DNA of 64,000 nucleotides from Effrenium voratum (lineage: Eukaryota; Sar; Dinophyceae; Suessiales; Symbiodiniaceae): assembly GCA_963377175.1 (NCBI GenBank), contig CAUJNA010002780.1, positions 318,837 through 382,836 on the forward strand. The letters run 5' to 3'. The notes beneath the pieces were generated by a model. The model saw only the letters and a program-made list of their open reading frames with translations. It made no database searches and was not told where the DNA came from. Shown in pieces: positions 36,050 to 48,552 of this stretch (its first letter is position 1; each line of letters opens with the position of its first letter). Position numbers and translations under genes: made by a program.

Positions 36050-38658
36050 CTTGACCTGTTCGCTTCTGAACCCCAAGCTTTTTGGGCCCAGACACCAAGG
36101 GGTCAAAAGGAAGCTGGTGATGCTGGCGATGCTGCTGGTTTGGGCGACGGCCATTCGTCAAGGGTGGTTTCAGCTAAACTTTCTTGGGCTGCTGGTGCTC
36201 AAATTGCGGCTCGAGGTGACGGCCGGCCGTGCGACAAATTGGCTAATTCGTTTGCGATCGTTTCAGCTAGGCAACGAGCATAGTCTTCCCAATTCGAGAG
36301 GGACTGAGCGGAATACTCACAATTTAAGGAGGCTTTGATTTGGTGACATCTAACCAGATTTGTCCCCATAACCTGCTCCTGTTTCACGTAATGATCTCTG
36401 AAGGGCCGTGTTTGGATGAAGGTGTTTGGATGAAGCTACCTTTTCGGTCCCCGTTTGCTCAAGTTAAAATACAAAATGCATACAATGCATGTGCAGAGAC
36501 TTTGCATTCGCTATCCTCAGTTTGCATCTCAGGACAGCCTAAGCTTTGTTTTGCCCCGGGACTTGACAACTTCCGCAGTGGTTGCGGCTGCGCGGTCGCC
36601 GGTTTTGGAACCACAGCGAGCCCGGAGAGGATATGCTGAAGAGTGGCTTGGCTGCAAGAAAAGGCAGGCAGCCCCACAAAATATTCTGTCCGATTGACTC
36701 AAACAAACGCAAACCCAAAAGTTGTCCGGGCAAGTAGCATTATTTGCCGAGTACGTGATGAAGGAAACATGCAGCCCAAGACAACAAACAAATTGGTTGA
36801 GCTGGATTTTGCGGCCAACACGTTTTCGAGGGCAATCTCTTTAACAGATTGGTGTAGCACACGCAACTAATCGGAATCGCAATTGAGCTCAATTGTAATT
36901 GCGCTGAGCAGCCTTCTTTGGAAGCGGTACAAGTGGTGTATTGCTTGCGTGCAGGTCACCTTGATGGCATGGCATTGGGCAAGTTGTGGGGCCTAGCCTG
37001 TATTGTTTCAGTGACAGACAAAGTTCCTACAGGCCCATGCAAGGTTGCAGAAGCCAAGGCAAAAAGAAGCACCTTGACCCCTTCAGGAATTCTTCGTTCA
37101 ATGCCATTCCAGCCTTGGTTGGAGCAGCTGCTCCGTGCTATTGGCCGTTCGCAGCTGTGTAGAGCATGAGCTGGCTGGTTTGGGGCAGTGGAAAGCATCT
37201 CAGCAGACTGGATTTCATGCTTTACGGGTGTTTCTCAAAATGGTGGACCCCCTTAGATTGGTATTGAAGAGCACAGAAAACGACCCCATCCTTTTAGGGC
37301 TCCCGAATTTTGTAGAAGTCCTCCTTGTTTGCCCCTAGAGCCCGCCTTTCACTTCAGGTCCGCGCGCGAAGGCGCCGTTCTGCTGGCTGTGGCCTTGATT
37401 GGGAGCCGAAGGAACGGCCGCCAGAGAGGCTCGGCAGAGAAATGGCAGGGTGGAAGGGTCCCCAAATCGGGGTGTCTTTGAAGAGCCTTAGAGCTTACGT
37501 AGATGATTGTTTGGAAGCCAGAGCTGCCAGTCAAACAGGGTGTGTCTTGTATTGACGGTACCTTTTGGTGGGTTGTGTTCAAGGGAAGCCAAAAGGAACC
37601 CACCCCGTTTGGGGAGGGGGCCCCCTTGTGGAGACACAACCAAAGCTTGCAAGAGGGCAGCAAGCAATTGCCTTGTTTCCAACAAGATAGTTCTGTGGAT
37701 GGTCCACTTGCATGCACTGTAGCCTTCACTGATGCTGGAAATGCAGAGGTTGCGATGTTGTGAGGTGTCGCGTTTTCGGAAGCCATTGAGGTCAGAAACC
37801 CCCAGGCAGGTGACACATTGCGAAAGCCTATCAGCATCTTTCCAGGCTACTGAGCAGACTGGGGAGCTCCTGATAAGAGGCTCATAGGGACCCGCCACTA
37901 TACCCGCCCTGTACCTGCAGCCCTTGTTCCCAACATCTTTATGGCTGCTGCTTGTTCCTTTGGATCAGGCCGACTTGGGCGAGTTGCCAGAGCTGCCGAG
38001 GACATACCATGGTTTTGATACTTACATGTCAATAAGAACCCAGGACTGATGAAGTACACCCCTGGTTGATTTGTCAGGGTGTGACCCATTTTAGAGGATC
38101 CTTCTCTTTTAGAGGAGACACTCCGAGACAAACCACCAAATTGGTTAATCTGGGGTCAACATCCTGGCAATTAAACATTATTTAAAGCTTTGAATGTTCA
38201 CAGTGCGCACATCATCCTGCATGTTTATGGCCAATGTCACCTAAAATGAATGACGGTGACGCTATCATCACTGCAGACTCCGTACCCACCAATCCAAGCT
38301 GCTGACCATTTCACAAAGGGCTAGTCTGCAGAAAGCCCTACACACACACTCAGTGGAACGACGCTTCACTAGGTATGGGCGCTGGTCATTCTGTACCAAA
38401 GGTAGCTGCACCGATACGGATGGCAGCACTGTTTCATCCTGGCTTCCTCTGAAAATGAGCCCAAAATAGGGTTCAAGCAGTTTGGACACAGACCTGAAAC
38501 ATGAAGACTGTTGGACGTTGCAGGTGTCCAGCCACTGTTGACACATTCCCATTTGTTTGTGGGAAGCCTTTTTTGCGGTTTTTTAAGGGAAGCCAAAAGG
38601 AAGCCAAAAGAAAACAGGAAGCGAACCGTTCTGAGTGTTCGTGGCCTCTTTCTTGCAG
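36050..38658 (+). other. Mostly non-coding; weak exon candidates only
   Basis: Possible exons with poor support: about 36582-36640 (VVAAARSPVLEPQRARR), about 36774-36830 (PKTTNKLVELDFAANTFSR) and about 37363-37444 (SAREGAVLLAVALIG...). The last has good AG|G and CAG|G borders. They may be 5' exons of gene D. Nothing else is supported. Confidence 0.3.
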
Positions 38659-39463
38659 GACGACGCGCCAGAGCTGCCGAAAGCCAAGCCGCCGCCGCCC
38701 GTAGTAAAGGCGAGGAAGGGCCGGTTTTGACGGGCGTGGGTATGGGGCGAGGGAGAGGATAGTGCGTTACGGACTGCGAGACGGGAGGAAATGCGCATCA
38801 TGATTTGGTTTAAAGTTTAGAGTACGGGGTTCTCAAGGGTTACTCGCACCAATAACGCGAAGTCACCGCATTTTGTGTTGTTCCTGCGTCTCCATGATCT
38901 CTATGCAGGGAAGCTGGGGCAAGCTTGCATCCCTGTTAGGATTCACTTGCCGCATTTTGCCGCCGTGCAGTCTGTAATTGCTTCACGATTCTTCCCCAGA
39001 TAGCCAGACAGCTGAAAGAGGGCTGGGTACTTGCAGAGGGATGAAAGTGGCAGCTGGTGATATTCGGGTGATTGCGGAGCTCTGACTTGGTTTCCTGCTG
39101 CCGCGTGTTCGATGCCTGTGTAAGATCAACCTGGACTGCAGAAGTGCAAGATATGGGGTATGTTAGCGAACTAATTCGCAGTTCTGAGCTATGACAGTTG
39201 AAACTTGTGTCCCCATGCAGTCATGCTGTTTGCATCAGAGTTTGAGCCCTGTTTTGGGATCATGTTTGACATATTGAGCTGTTGCGCTCTAATGGGTGGT
39301 GTGGTTTGCATAGATTTGCACTGACCTTCTGATTGCTGCTCGCTGTCTCACTTTCTGCGATTAGTGCTTGTCTATTCTTAGGAAACCGCCCGCTTGGAAG
39401 GCACCAGCCAAAGCAAAGCCGGCAAGTGCACCCACAGCCCCGCCACCAATGCCGGAAGCCAAG
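38659..39463 (+). CDS. Gene D first A/P/K-rich exons (38659-38709 and 39382-39463)
   Basis: The first is DDAPELPKAKPPPPVVK, 17 codons, between AG|GAC and AAG|GC. The second reads KPPAWKAPAKAKPASAPTAP then PPMPEAK, ending AAG|GC. The second starts with one carried-over base, so the first exon may instead end two bases later at GC|GA. These are the same type of linker peptide as the repeated exons that follow. Confidence 0.6.
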
Positions 39464-42400
39464 GCGCGGATGCTACGAATTTATTTTATGTGCTTGAGTG
39501 CCAAACGATGCAGCAGGGATGTTTCTGAGAAAATTGCAAGGCTATTTGCAAGAAGCAACTCTTGACTAGTCTTACGATGGGAGCCATGAAGGGGATGGTT
39601 CTGTTCGATTTGGGCAATTGCGCAGGTGTTGCTCTGACATGATGCATGAGGCGGCAGCTCCCCCACCAGCTGAAGCGAAGCCAAAGAGTGCTCCAGCAGC
39701 GGTTCCAAAGCCGGAAGCAAAGAAGGCAGAGTGCAGTTGAGTTCCCCTTCGTCCAGCACAAATCTAGTTGCTAGCCGAGTGTTGCTATGATGTTCTGACA
39801 AGTTTCCAGTGGTCGCTTGACCGAAGCATGACGTCTTGTGATGCGGTCTGCCAGAGCTGATGTAGCATGGCTAGAGAAGAGTGTTCATGTCTTAATGTTG
39901 ACGAATAGCAAGCCTCTGGATTCAAACTGTGATGATGCCCCTCCATGTCCCTCCGTGTTCAGGCAAAGGGGGGTAGCGGGTAGTGGTTGCATATGGTTGC
40001 AGGAGGTTGCAGCTCCCCCTTCAGCTGAAGCGAAGCCAAAGAGTGCTCCAGCAGCGGTTCCAAAGCCGGAAGCAAAGAAGGCTGAGTGCAGTTGAGTACC
40101 GCTTGGTCTGATGAAAATCTAGTCGCTAGTCGAGTGTTGCAATAATGCCCGTGGTCGATTGACGCAAGCATGACGTCTTTTGATTCTGTTTGGTCTGCCA
40201 GCGTTGATGTAGCACCACCAGAAAAGAGTGTTGATGTCTTAGTGTTGACAGATAGCAAGCCTTTGGATTCATACTGTGATGATGCCACTCCACATCCCTC
40301 CATGTTCAGTGGAAGCGGGGGTAATGGTTCCATATGGATGCAGGAGGCGGCAGCTCCCCCCCAAGCTGAAGCGAAGCCAAAGAGTGCTCCCGCAGCGGTT
40401 CCAAAGCCCGAAGCAAAGAAGGCCGAGTACAGTTGAGTACCGCTTGGCCTGGTGGCAGTCTGTCGCTAGCCAAGTGTTGCAATATTGTTCTGGCAAGCTG
40501 TCAGTGGTTGCTTGCATGACGTCTTTTGATTCTTACAGAATTGACGCAGCATTGCCAGAAAACAATTTGGTCGTAATGTTGACGGATGTCAAGCCTCGCT
40601 GGACTAGGTGTCGGATGTTATTTGTGCAATCAAGAGTCTTGCAGCAGGCGGCAGCTACCCCTCAAGCTGAAACAAAGCCAAAGACTGCTCCAGCAGCGGT
40701 TCCAAAGCCAGAAGCAAAGAAGGCAGCGTGTTGAAGTGGATGCAATTGATGCTGTTGAGTACTGCTTGGTCCTGCGAATGTCCCAATGTATGGCATGTTG
40801 CCAAGTGCCACTTCCACAAGCAATCGCGCGGCCTCTGACAGAAGCACCATATGCGTTGGACTCTATCGGTGGAGAAGGGCAATGCTAAGTGGCAAGGTTT
40901 GTGCATAGGGTTTGAGCAGTCCCGGTTAAGCGACAATCACCGAAACCAACCTTTTTAGACGAACCCTGTAAAGCAGGTGGCTTTTGGATGTATCCTTGAA
41001 GCAAGCCTGTGCCGGGTCAAGAGAGTGATGTCTACGAAAGCTTTCCAGGAGGCACCTCCCGCTGAGAAGCCAAAGAGTGCTCCCGCGGCTCCAACGCCGG
41101 AAGCAAAGAAGGCAGCGTGTTGAAGTGGATGCAATTGATGCTGTTGAGTACTGCTTGGTCCTGCGAATGTCCCAATGTATGGCATGTTGCCAAGTGCCAC
41201 TTCCACAAGCAATCGCGCGGCCTCTGACAGAAGCACCATAATATGCGTTGGACTCTATCGGTGGAGAAGGGCAATGCTAAGTGGCAAGGTTTGTGCATAG
41301 GGTTTGAGCAGTCCCGGTTAAGCGACAATCACCGAAACCAACCTTTTTAGACGAACCCTGTAAAGCAGGTGGCTTTTGGATGTATCCTTGAAGCAAGCCT
41401 GTGCTGGGTCAAGAGAGTGATGTCTACGAAAGCTTTCCAGGAGGCACCTCCCGCTGAGAAGCCAAAGAGTGCTCCCGCGGCTCCAACGCCGGAAGCAAAG
41501 AAGGCAGCGTGTTGAAGTGGATGCAATTGATGCTGTTGAGTACTGCTTGGTCCTGCGAATGTCCCAATGTATGGCACGTTGCCAAGTGCCACTTCCACAA
41601 GCAATCGCGCGGCCTCTGACAGAAGCACCATATGCGTTGGACTCTATCGGTGGAGAAGGGCAATGCTAAGTGGCAAGGTTTGTGCATAGGGTTTGAGCAG
41701 TCCCGGTTAAGCGACCATCACCGAAACCAACCTTTTTAGACGAACCCTGTAAAGCAGGTGGCTTTTGGATGTATCCTTGAAGCAAGGCTGTGCGGGTCAA
41801 GAGAGTGATGTCTACGAAAGCTTTCCAGGAGGCACCTCCCGCTGAGAAGCCAAAGAGTGCTCCCGCGGCTCCAACGCCGGAAGCAAAGAAGGCAGCGTGT
41901 TGAAGTGGATGCAATTGATGCTGTTGAGTACTGCTTGGTCCTGCGAATGTCCCAATGTATGGCATGTTGCCAAGTGCCACTTCCACAAGCAATCGCGCGG
42001 CCTCTGACAGAAGCACCATATGCGTTGGACTCTATCGGTGGAGAAGGGCAATGCTAAGTGGCAAGGTTTGTGCATAGGGTTTGAGCAGTCCCGGTTAAGC
42101 GACAATCACCGAAACCAACCTTTTTAGACGAACCCTGTAAAGCAGGTGGCTGTTGGATGTATCCTTGAAGCAAGGCTGTGCGGGTCAAGAGAGTGATGTC
42201 TACGAAAGCTTTCCAGGAGGCACCTCCCGCTGAGAAGCCAAAGAGTGCTCCCGCGGCTCCAACGCCGGAAGCAAAGAAGGCAGCGTGTTGAAGTGGATGC
42301 AATTGATGCTGTTGAGTACAGTTCAATAAACACAAGGCACCAACGAGGGGGTTCCTTTTGGGGGATGGCAAGGGTACTGGGTTTGTTTACTTCTGTTTTG

Positions 42401-45400
42401 CCCCAAACCTGTTTGTCTCTTTAGGGCAAACGCGTGTTTTCTTTGCAATAATCTTGAGCTCCAACTTAGCGTTCTGGTGAAGTTTTGGTTGTCTTCAAGA
42501 TGTCAGGATGCCGAAACATTTATCATCCAAAAGAGTGCCCTCCAATGATTGCTTTCTCCGACGTCCAAAACCCCACCGTTGAGTGGAATATGTTGTAATG
42601 TTCCACGTGCGTTCATCGCAAAACTTGATGACAAAAGCTTTGGAGGCACCGCCACCCTCACCAGCTCCAACGTCACCGGCCCCAAAGCCGGAAGGAAAGG
42701 AGGCACGCTGATGGCTGATATTTGTTGGTTCGTATTTGTACGGTAAGCTCAGGATCAGGTTTAGGAGCATTCTGCGGTGCTTGGAGGAACCCCACCCGGC
42801 CTTGTTGTGGGAATGAGGATGCTAGAACATTCCCAGTTTACGTGCAGATTCGATTCGTTGCATCTTTGCACGGGTGCCTCAGGAGGAGCTTCGTGAGCAG
42901 CTTGAGAAGCCGCTGGGACCAGAAGAAAGGGCCCGCTTGTTTCGTGCATGTTCGAGGCAAATTTTTGGATTGCCAAGGCAGCAAACCGAGAATGCTGACA
43001 TGAAAAAGAAACTGGAGGAGACGGAGGCCCTTCGGCGAGAAGAGGCCTCAGCTGGAGAGCGGCGAATTGGTATGTGATTCCCTTTATTTTGGGAATGTTT
43101 GGATTGGGTCACTCATCACACCCTTTCCTCATCCACGCCGGACAGTAGGAAAGAGGCATGGGGAAAGAGAGGGATGAGGGAGTGGTCATGCTTTCCCATG
43201 AAGAGATATCAAAAAAAGAAAGCCATTCATCACTTCACTCGCTAATCCATCACCGATAGACAATACTGTACCAGCACAATGACGGTGATGGATGATGGAA
43301 GCGAGTGAACCCTCAATCCCTAGTATGATCTATGAATAATTGGGATTGGGCCAGCATTAACCTACCATTGTCACAGTCTCATAAAGACAGGTGGGTGGGT
43401 GAATTCTGGATCTCTTGGTCTCTCCCACTCACCCTTTCTCATTTCTACGCTACAGATGGGTGAGTGTCTATGAGACAGAAAGAGAAGGGAAAGGGATTAG
43501 TGGCTTCTCAAAGTGAGCAAAGAAGCGCCCTTCCTTTTCACTGCGTTCCTCTTGGTCATATCATTGGGACGGATTGAAGGACTGATAGTGATGGATGATG
43601 AAGGGAACGGTCTCTTCGATCCCCATCCATCCCTTTCCTTTGTCTTCCTTGTTCACTAGCCAGGCTACCAAGGATAATCGAGTGAACCGCAGGAAGGGAA
43701 GGCAGCGTCTAGAAAAGTCCTCAAACAGCCGTAGGTGCGGACAAGGAACAAGAGTTGGGTTTCTTCCAACCGTTCCTTCCCTCACTCCATCTCCCGTCAC
43801 CAAGTAGTTATTGACTAATAGACGGGAGATGGGAACCCCTGTCCACTCTTCGTTCACCAGCAGATCAACTATTATTAATTGGCTGGTGAGTGGACAGGTC
43901 ACCCTCTTCCTTCCGTTACACCCTAAGGCAGAATGATATGATGGAGAAGTGAGTGAGAGGGATCCCTTGAAAGATCGCTCCTGCCGCAGAATCGAGGAAG
44001 CTGGAACGAATAATCTGACTTCTCTCTTCCCTACCTCCCCAAAATACCCATGAATAAACGGAGTTAGGGTCAGCTCTCTTACATCCCTTATCCTTCCTCT
44101 CATTTCCCGGCTGTACCTAGAGAGGCCAGAAGGGCCCATCCTCTCCTCATCTCCTTTCACTCAACTAATCTCAACAAATGAGAAGGATATGGTGAACAGT
44201 GAGAGAGAGAGAGAGTGTGAACGGTCAGACTATAAGCTTGGACAACAATGAAGTCTTAGAGCTTGGATCAGCTCGAACCGGTTTCCCGTCTCTTTGTTAA
44301 GATCCGTGTGTGGGAACGGGGTCTCTCTCTCTCACACAAACATCTCTCCTCTCTCCTCTCTGTCTCGCGCCCTTTGTTCGAGAGTAAACAGATTTTGGGA
44401 GAGAGACGACGAGAGAGACGACTGGAGATGTGAGGGCCCAGCCCATCTTTATACGTTGTATCCTAGAGTTTGGACTGGAGGGAAAATATTTGGGGGTTGA
44501 TCAAAAGGTCCTTGCAAGGAGTTATGTATTCGGTGACCATTCGTTTTGGCTTAAATCCCTCCGCGAACGATCGGCGATGGAGTTCGCGAAAGAAACTTAT
44601 TTTTTCGCGAAGATTCCGCGTTGAATTTTTGGAGGCCTGCCTGTGCACTTACATATTTGCAGACCCCGCTCCCTTGTAGAGAGGGAGATACGCAGCACCT
44701 ACACTTGCATTATTGATTCCCTGCCTGTGTTGGGATTGGTGCAAATCAATAACGTTGGCTGGGCTATTTTGGAGCAAGTTTCGCGAAAGATCCGCGAAAG
44801 GCCAGGGAGCTTGTTGCAAGGTTCCGCACATCGCCGGCAACTGCAAGTGGCAAGGGCGAATGACGGTGACTGCCTGCACTTGACACTACGTACTGCACGC
44901 AAGTGAACTGCGGCTACCGTGTTTGCAAGCACAAATGCAGCAGCCACAATGGCTCCAGAGCGCACGCTGCAAACAAAAGGGCGTGGCGATGGAGTCGCGA
45001 AAGATTCGCGAAATAAACTTTTTTCTCGCGAAGATGGCGTTTTCCGGAAACAGGAATATTGATCAACTGCCATTTGTTGTAGCCTCGCACCCACAGATAG
45101 ATATAGAGGCGAGGCTTACCCATTGTCTATTCTTGACATTAGTATGTGGTGAATATGTTCTCCATAGGGTCAGAACTCATGCACCTTGTTTGCGGTTGGG
45201 CTGGCGTTCCGGTATTAGTGCAGGTGGATTGGTGCATATGGGGGCCGTTCTAAATGGCATGTCATTGTGTAATACGGCATGTTCCTGAAGTCCTGAAGGG
45301 TCTACTGCGAAAGGAAGCCTGCGTCGCAAAAGGCAGGTGCGAAAGGTTGGAAAGACAAGGATGCGGCAAACAATGCTGCATAAATCGGCTTGTTCATCCT

Positions 45401-48400
45401 GTTTGTTTTCGCGAACGGCCTCGATCCGGCGACAGGCCTGCGGTTGAGTTAATTCCTGGCACCTTTGTGGTGAACAACCCCCGGTTGTCAGGTCAAATTC
45501 GTTGACTTGTTGAACTCCTTTGAAGGTGCTGCTGTCACCAAATCAGGTCCAAAATTCATCTTGGGGTGATGTGCATGAGTTAAAGGTATAGGGAGCTCCC
45601 CTTGGTTCCCTTTGAGCATGGATGAGCGCCCTATGTCCCTTGGTGAATGCAGCGAGCCATGTTCTGGAAGGCCCGGAAACAGATGGAGATGGAAGCGGCC
45701 AAGCGTGCTGCAGACACTTCGGCAAAAGTCCTGAGCCTGGGGAACTAACTGCTTTGCGCGTAAACCAATTTGAGAGATGTTGCTGATCGCTATTACTTGT
45801 GCTTGTGCTTGTGGTGGTGGTGCTTGCTGGTGCTGGTGGTGCTGGTGCTGGTGGTGCTGGTGGTGCTGGCGGTGCTGGTGTTGGTGGCGCCGGCGGTGCT
45901 GGTGGATGTGGTAGTTGTGGTGGGTGTGGTGGTTGTGGTTTCGGTGGCGGTTGGAATGGCGGTGGTGGGTGGCGGTGGTGGGTGGCGGTGGCGGCGGCGG
46001 CGGTGGCGGTGGTGCTGGTGGTGGTGGTGCTGGTGGTGGTGGTGCTGGTGGTGGTTTGTGCTGGTGGTGCTGCTGCTGCTGCTGGCTGCTGCTGCTGGTG
46101 GTGGTGGTGTGGTGGTGGTGGCGGTGGTGGTTTCGGCGGTGTCATGGGCGCGGTTGTTGTTTTGGTCGCTGGCCGGACTTCCTATCTATGCAGCGCCGGG
46201 CCAAGCTGAGCATGGTCCTTTGGGACATTGGTATCTTCGAGGATTACCAACACAACATGACCACGTTGAACAATGGAGCCAAGAGCAAAGTACGCTTCGC
46301 GAAGAGTAAAGCCTAGTAAAGTGGGAGTGGGAGCGACAGCACAGGCTGTATCCTGCTGGACTTAATTGCAAAGGCATTTCGACCATAAACCCTACAGCTT
46401 TCACCACCATGTCACAATGTGAAGCTTGCCGTGTTCTACGAGACATTTGAGGATGGCCTACCAGCGCTCTTGCTACCAAGGAGAGCGAAAAGAAGCAGTT
46501 CAGAAGAGCTGGCAGTTCAGAGGATGTTGAGAAGACACCCGGCTGTGAATTTTATTGATAGCATCCGCGGAAATGTTTGCGGGACACGATTTCGAATGTA
46601 AATGAAAATGATGTCCACCAAAGAATCCCCAGTAAAAAAGTCAGCCCCACTTGAGGCCACAATCGAAACCCGGGTAAGGGATATCAAAGCCAGTTATAGG
46701 CGCGGCCGCCCTGTTACTTCCAAATGGGTTTGGGTACCCTATGTTTGTACCAGGTTTTGATTCTGACTTGCTTGGCTTAACAGGGTTGCAGAGCTGCATG
46801 TAACGCTCCAGCTAATGTGCTTGCTAGACAAAGTAGATTCCCGATCCCTGAGAGACTGAGGAATCTTCCGTTTCCAACTCCAATGAAATAGCAGCATGTA
46901 ATTTGGCAGAAAGTCCGGGAGGGATATCCAGGACTTAATGTCACGTGCCAAAGGTTTGTCAGATTGGTATGGGCTGGCGGGCCATTTCGTGATGTGCCCT
47001 GCTGAGGAGCCTCGCCGATGTCCAGGCTTTGAAGCAGGCAATGCCATTTCCCACAGGCATGCAGGAGGAGCGCGCGCATCACCTAGAGCCAAGTTGAAAC
47101 CATGTGTTGGCGCCCAGCATGTAACCTGTTTGCCGGGCTGTTGGGATGCGGGGAACGAGACCGCCGGACAGCCAAGGGCGCAAGGTTAGCCAAGCAAGTG
47201 ACAGAATGATGCCCAATTTATTGGATATGTGACTGCTAAACAAATCCAAAGTCTAATTTAAGTCGTTTTCCACTTGCTTCAAGCGACTTCCCCCCTTCCT
47301 TAAGTGTGTTTCTGTTTCTATTTGTTTAGCGCAAGCATTGGAAGTCCCATCCATATGACCTGTCGCGTGCAGGTCGGCGATTTCCAGGCCTTTCCGACAG
47401 CCCAACTCGGGGGGTGAACGAAACGTGGTCAGGACGCGGTGCAGCTTCGGGAGCTCAAAGAAAGCCTTCAGGCGTCTCAAGACAAGTGTGTCGGCCTCAG
47501 CCGTGAGTCGAAAGTCTGGGGCTTGCTGTGTTCTGTCCGAAGAGAACCAGGGCAGCCATTTCCCATTTCCAGTTGAGCTTGCATTGTTTGGGATGGAGGC
47601 AGAGAATGTGGGTGTGGCGACGCTTGGGAAGCTGCAAGCGTTTGGCGTGGTTGAGACGCGTCGAATGTGCGAATGTAGCGTAGGTCGGGAGAAGGAGAAG
47701 CAGATATTCCAACTGCAGGTGGAGAAGGAAAAGGCCGGGGTCCAGGTGAGGTACCTTGCAACTTGTAGTTCTTGGGCAAAATCCTGGGCAAGGAACCACA
47801 GCAAAAGTGGCTGGTGGACATGTTTCCCCACCTAAACGAAATGATGTCTATCAAAGGGTCCTTAATTGAAATTATTTCCCAGGCGAGGGGAGCTTGAATC
47901 TCTCCATGGACTGCCCCCAGTACCTGTTGCGAATCAGGGACTCTACAGCAGGAAATGCTCCCCCCTATTTGAAAAAATGAATGGATTCGCTCCATGGAGA
48001 TTCTTCTTTTACACCACCCCATTATAGAAACCCAATTTTAGAAATGGATGGTCACCCTCCTGGAGGCATGGAAGTTCAGGTTCCTGGTCAATCAAACTTC
48101 ATTGCAAAAGAACCGTCCTGCTCAAAAGCAGTGCTGTTCCTTTCCTGACCCTTCAAATACCAATCACAACGCGGCCGCCCAAAACAAGAGCCACACCCTG
48201 CGAGGAAAGGACTGCCTCTTGTAGTGAGCTTTTTTTCAGGTGTTCCCAAACACTGTTCTACTGTCGGGTTGTCCCTTTAAACCCACCCTAATTTTGAGTT
48301 TATCACTCGAAAGTAAACCCACAAAAGTCATCAGGTCCCACGCCATTCGCCCACAATGACGGGGATCCGATCCATTCGAGCCCCGCTCGATCGCCAGATG

Positions 48401-48519
48401 GAGAATTCCTTGAAGGCGGTGCAGGCGGAGTCCGAGGATAGCGCGAAGATGCGAGAGACCTTGAAGAAGTGCCTCGGCATAGCTTGAAGTAGTCCTTGAT
48501 TGTTTGTTTGATTGTTTGT

Positions 48520-48552
<33 letters not shown>

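Noticed and set aside
36051..36338. Hydrophobic frame RKLVMLAMLLVWATAIRQGW that looks like a membrane segment
   Set aside because: An overlapping frame is equally open, splice borders are poor, and the stretch lies next to a repeat element.
40655..42371. Repeated minus-strand frames of about 90-117 codons
   Set aside because: They are antisense shadows of the tandem exon-intron unit and exist only because the unit is repeated.
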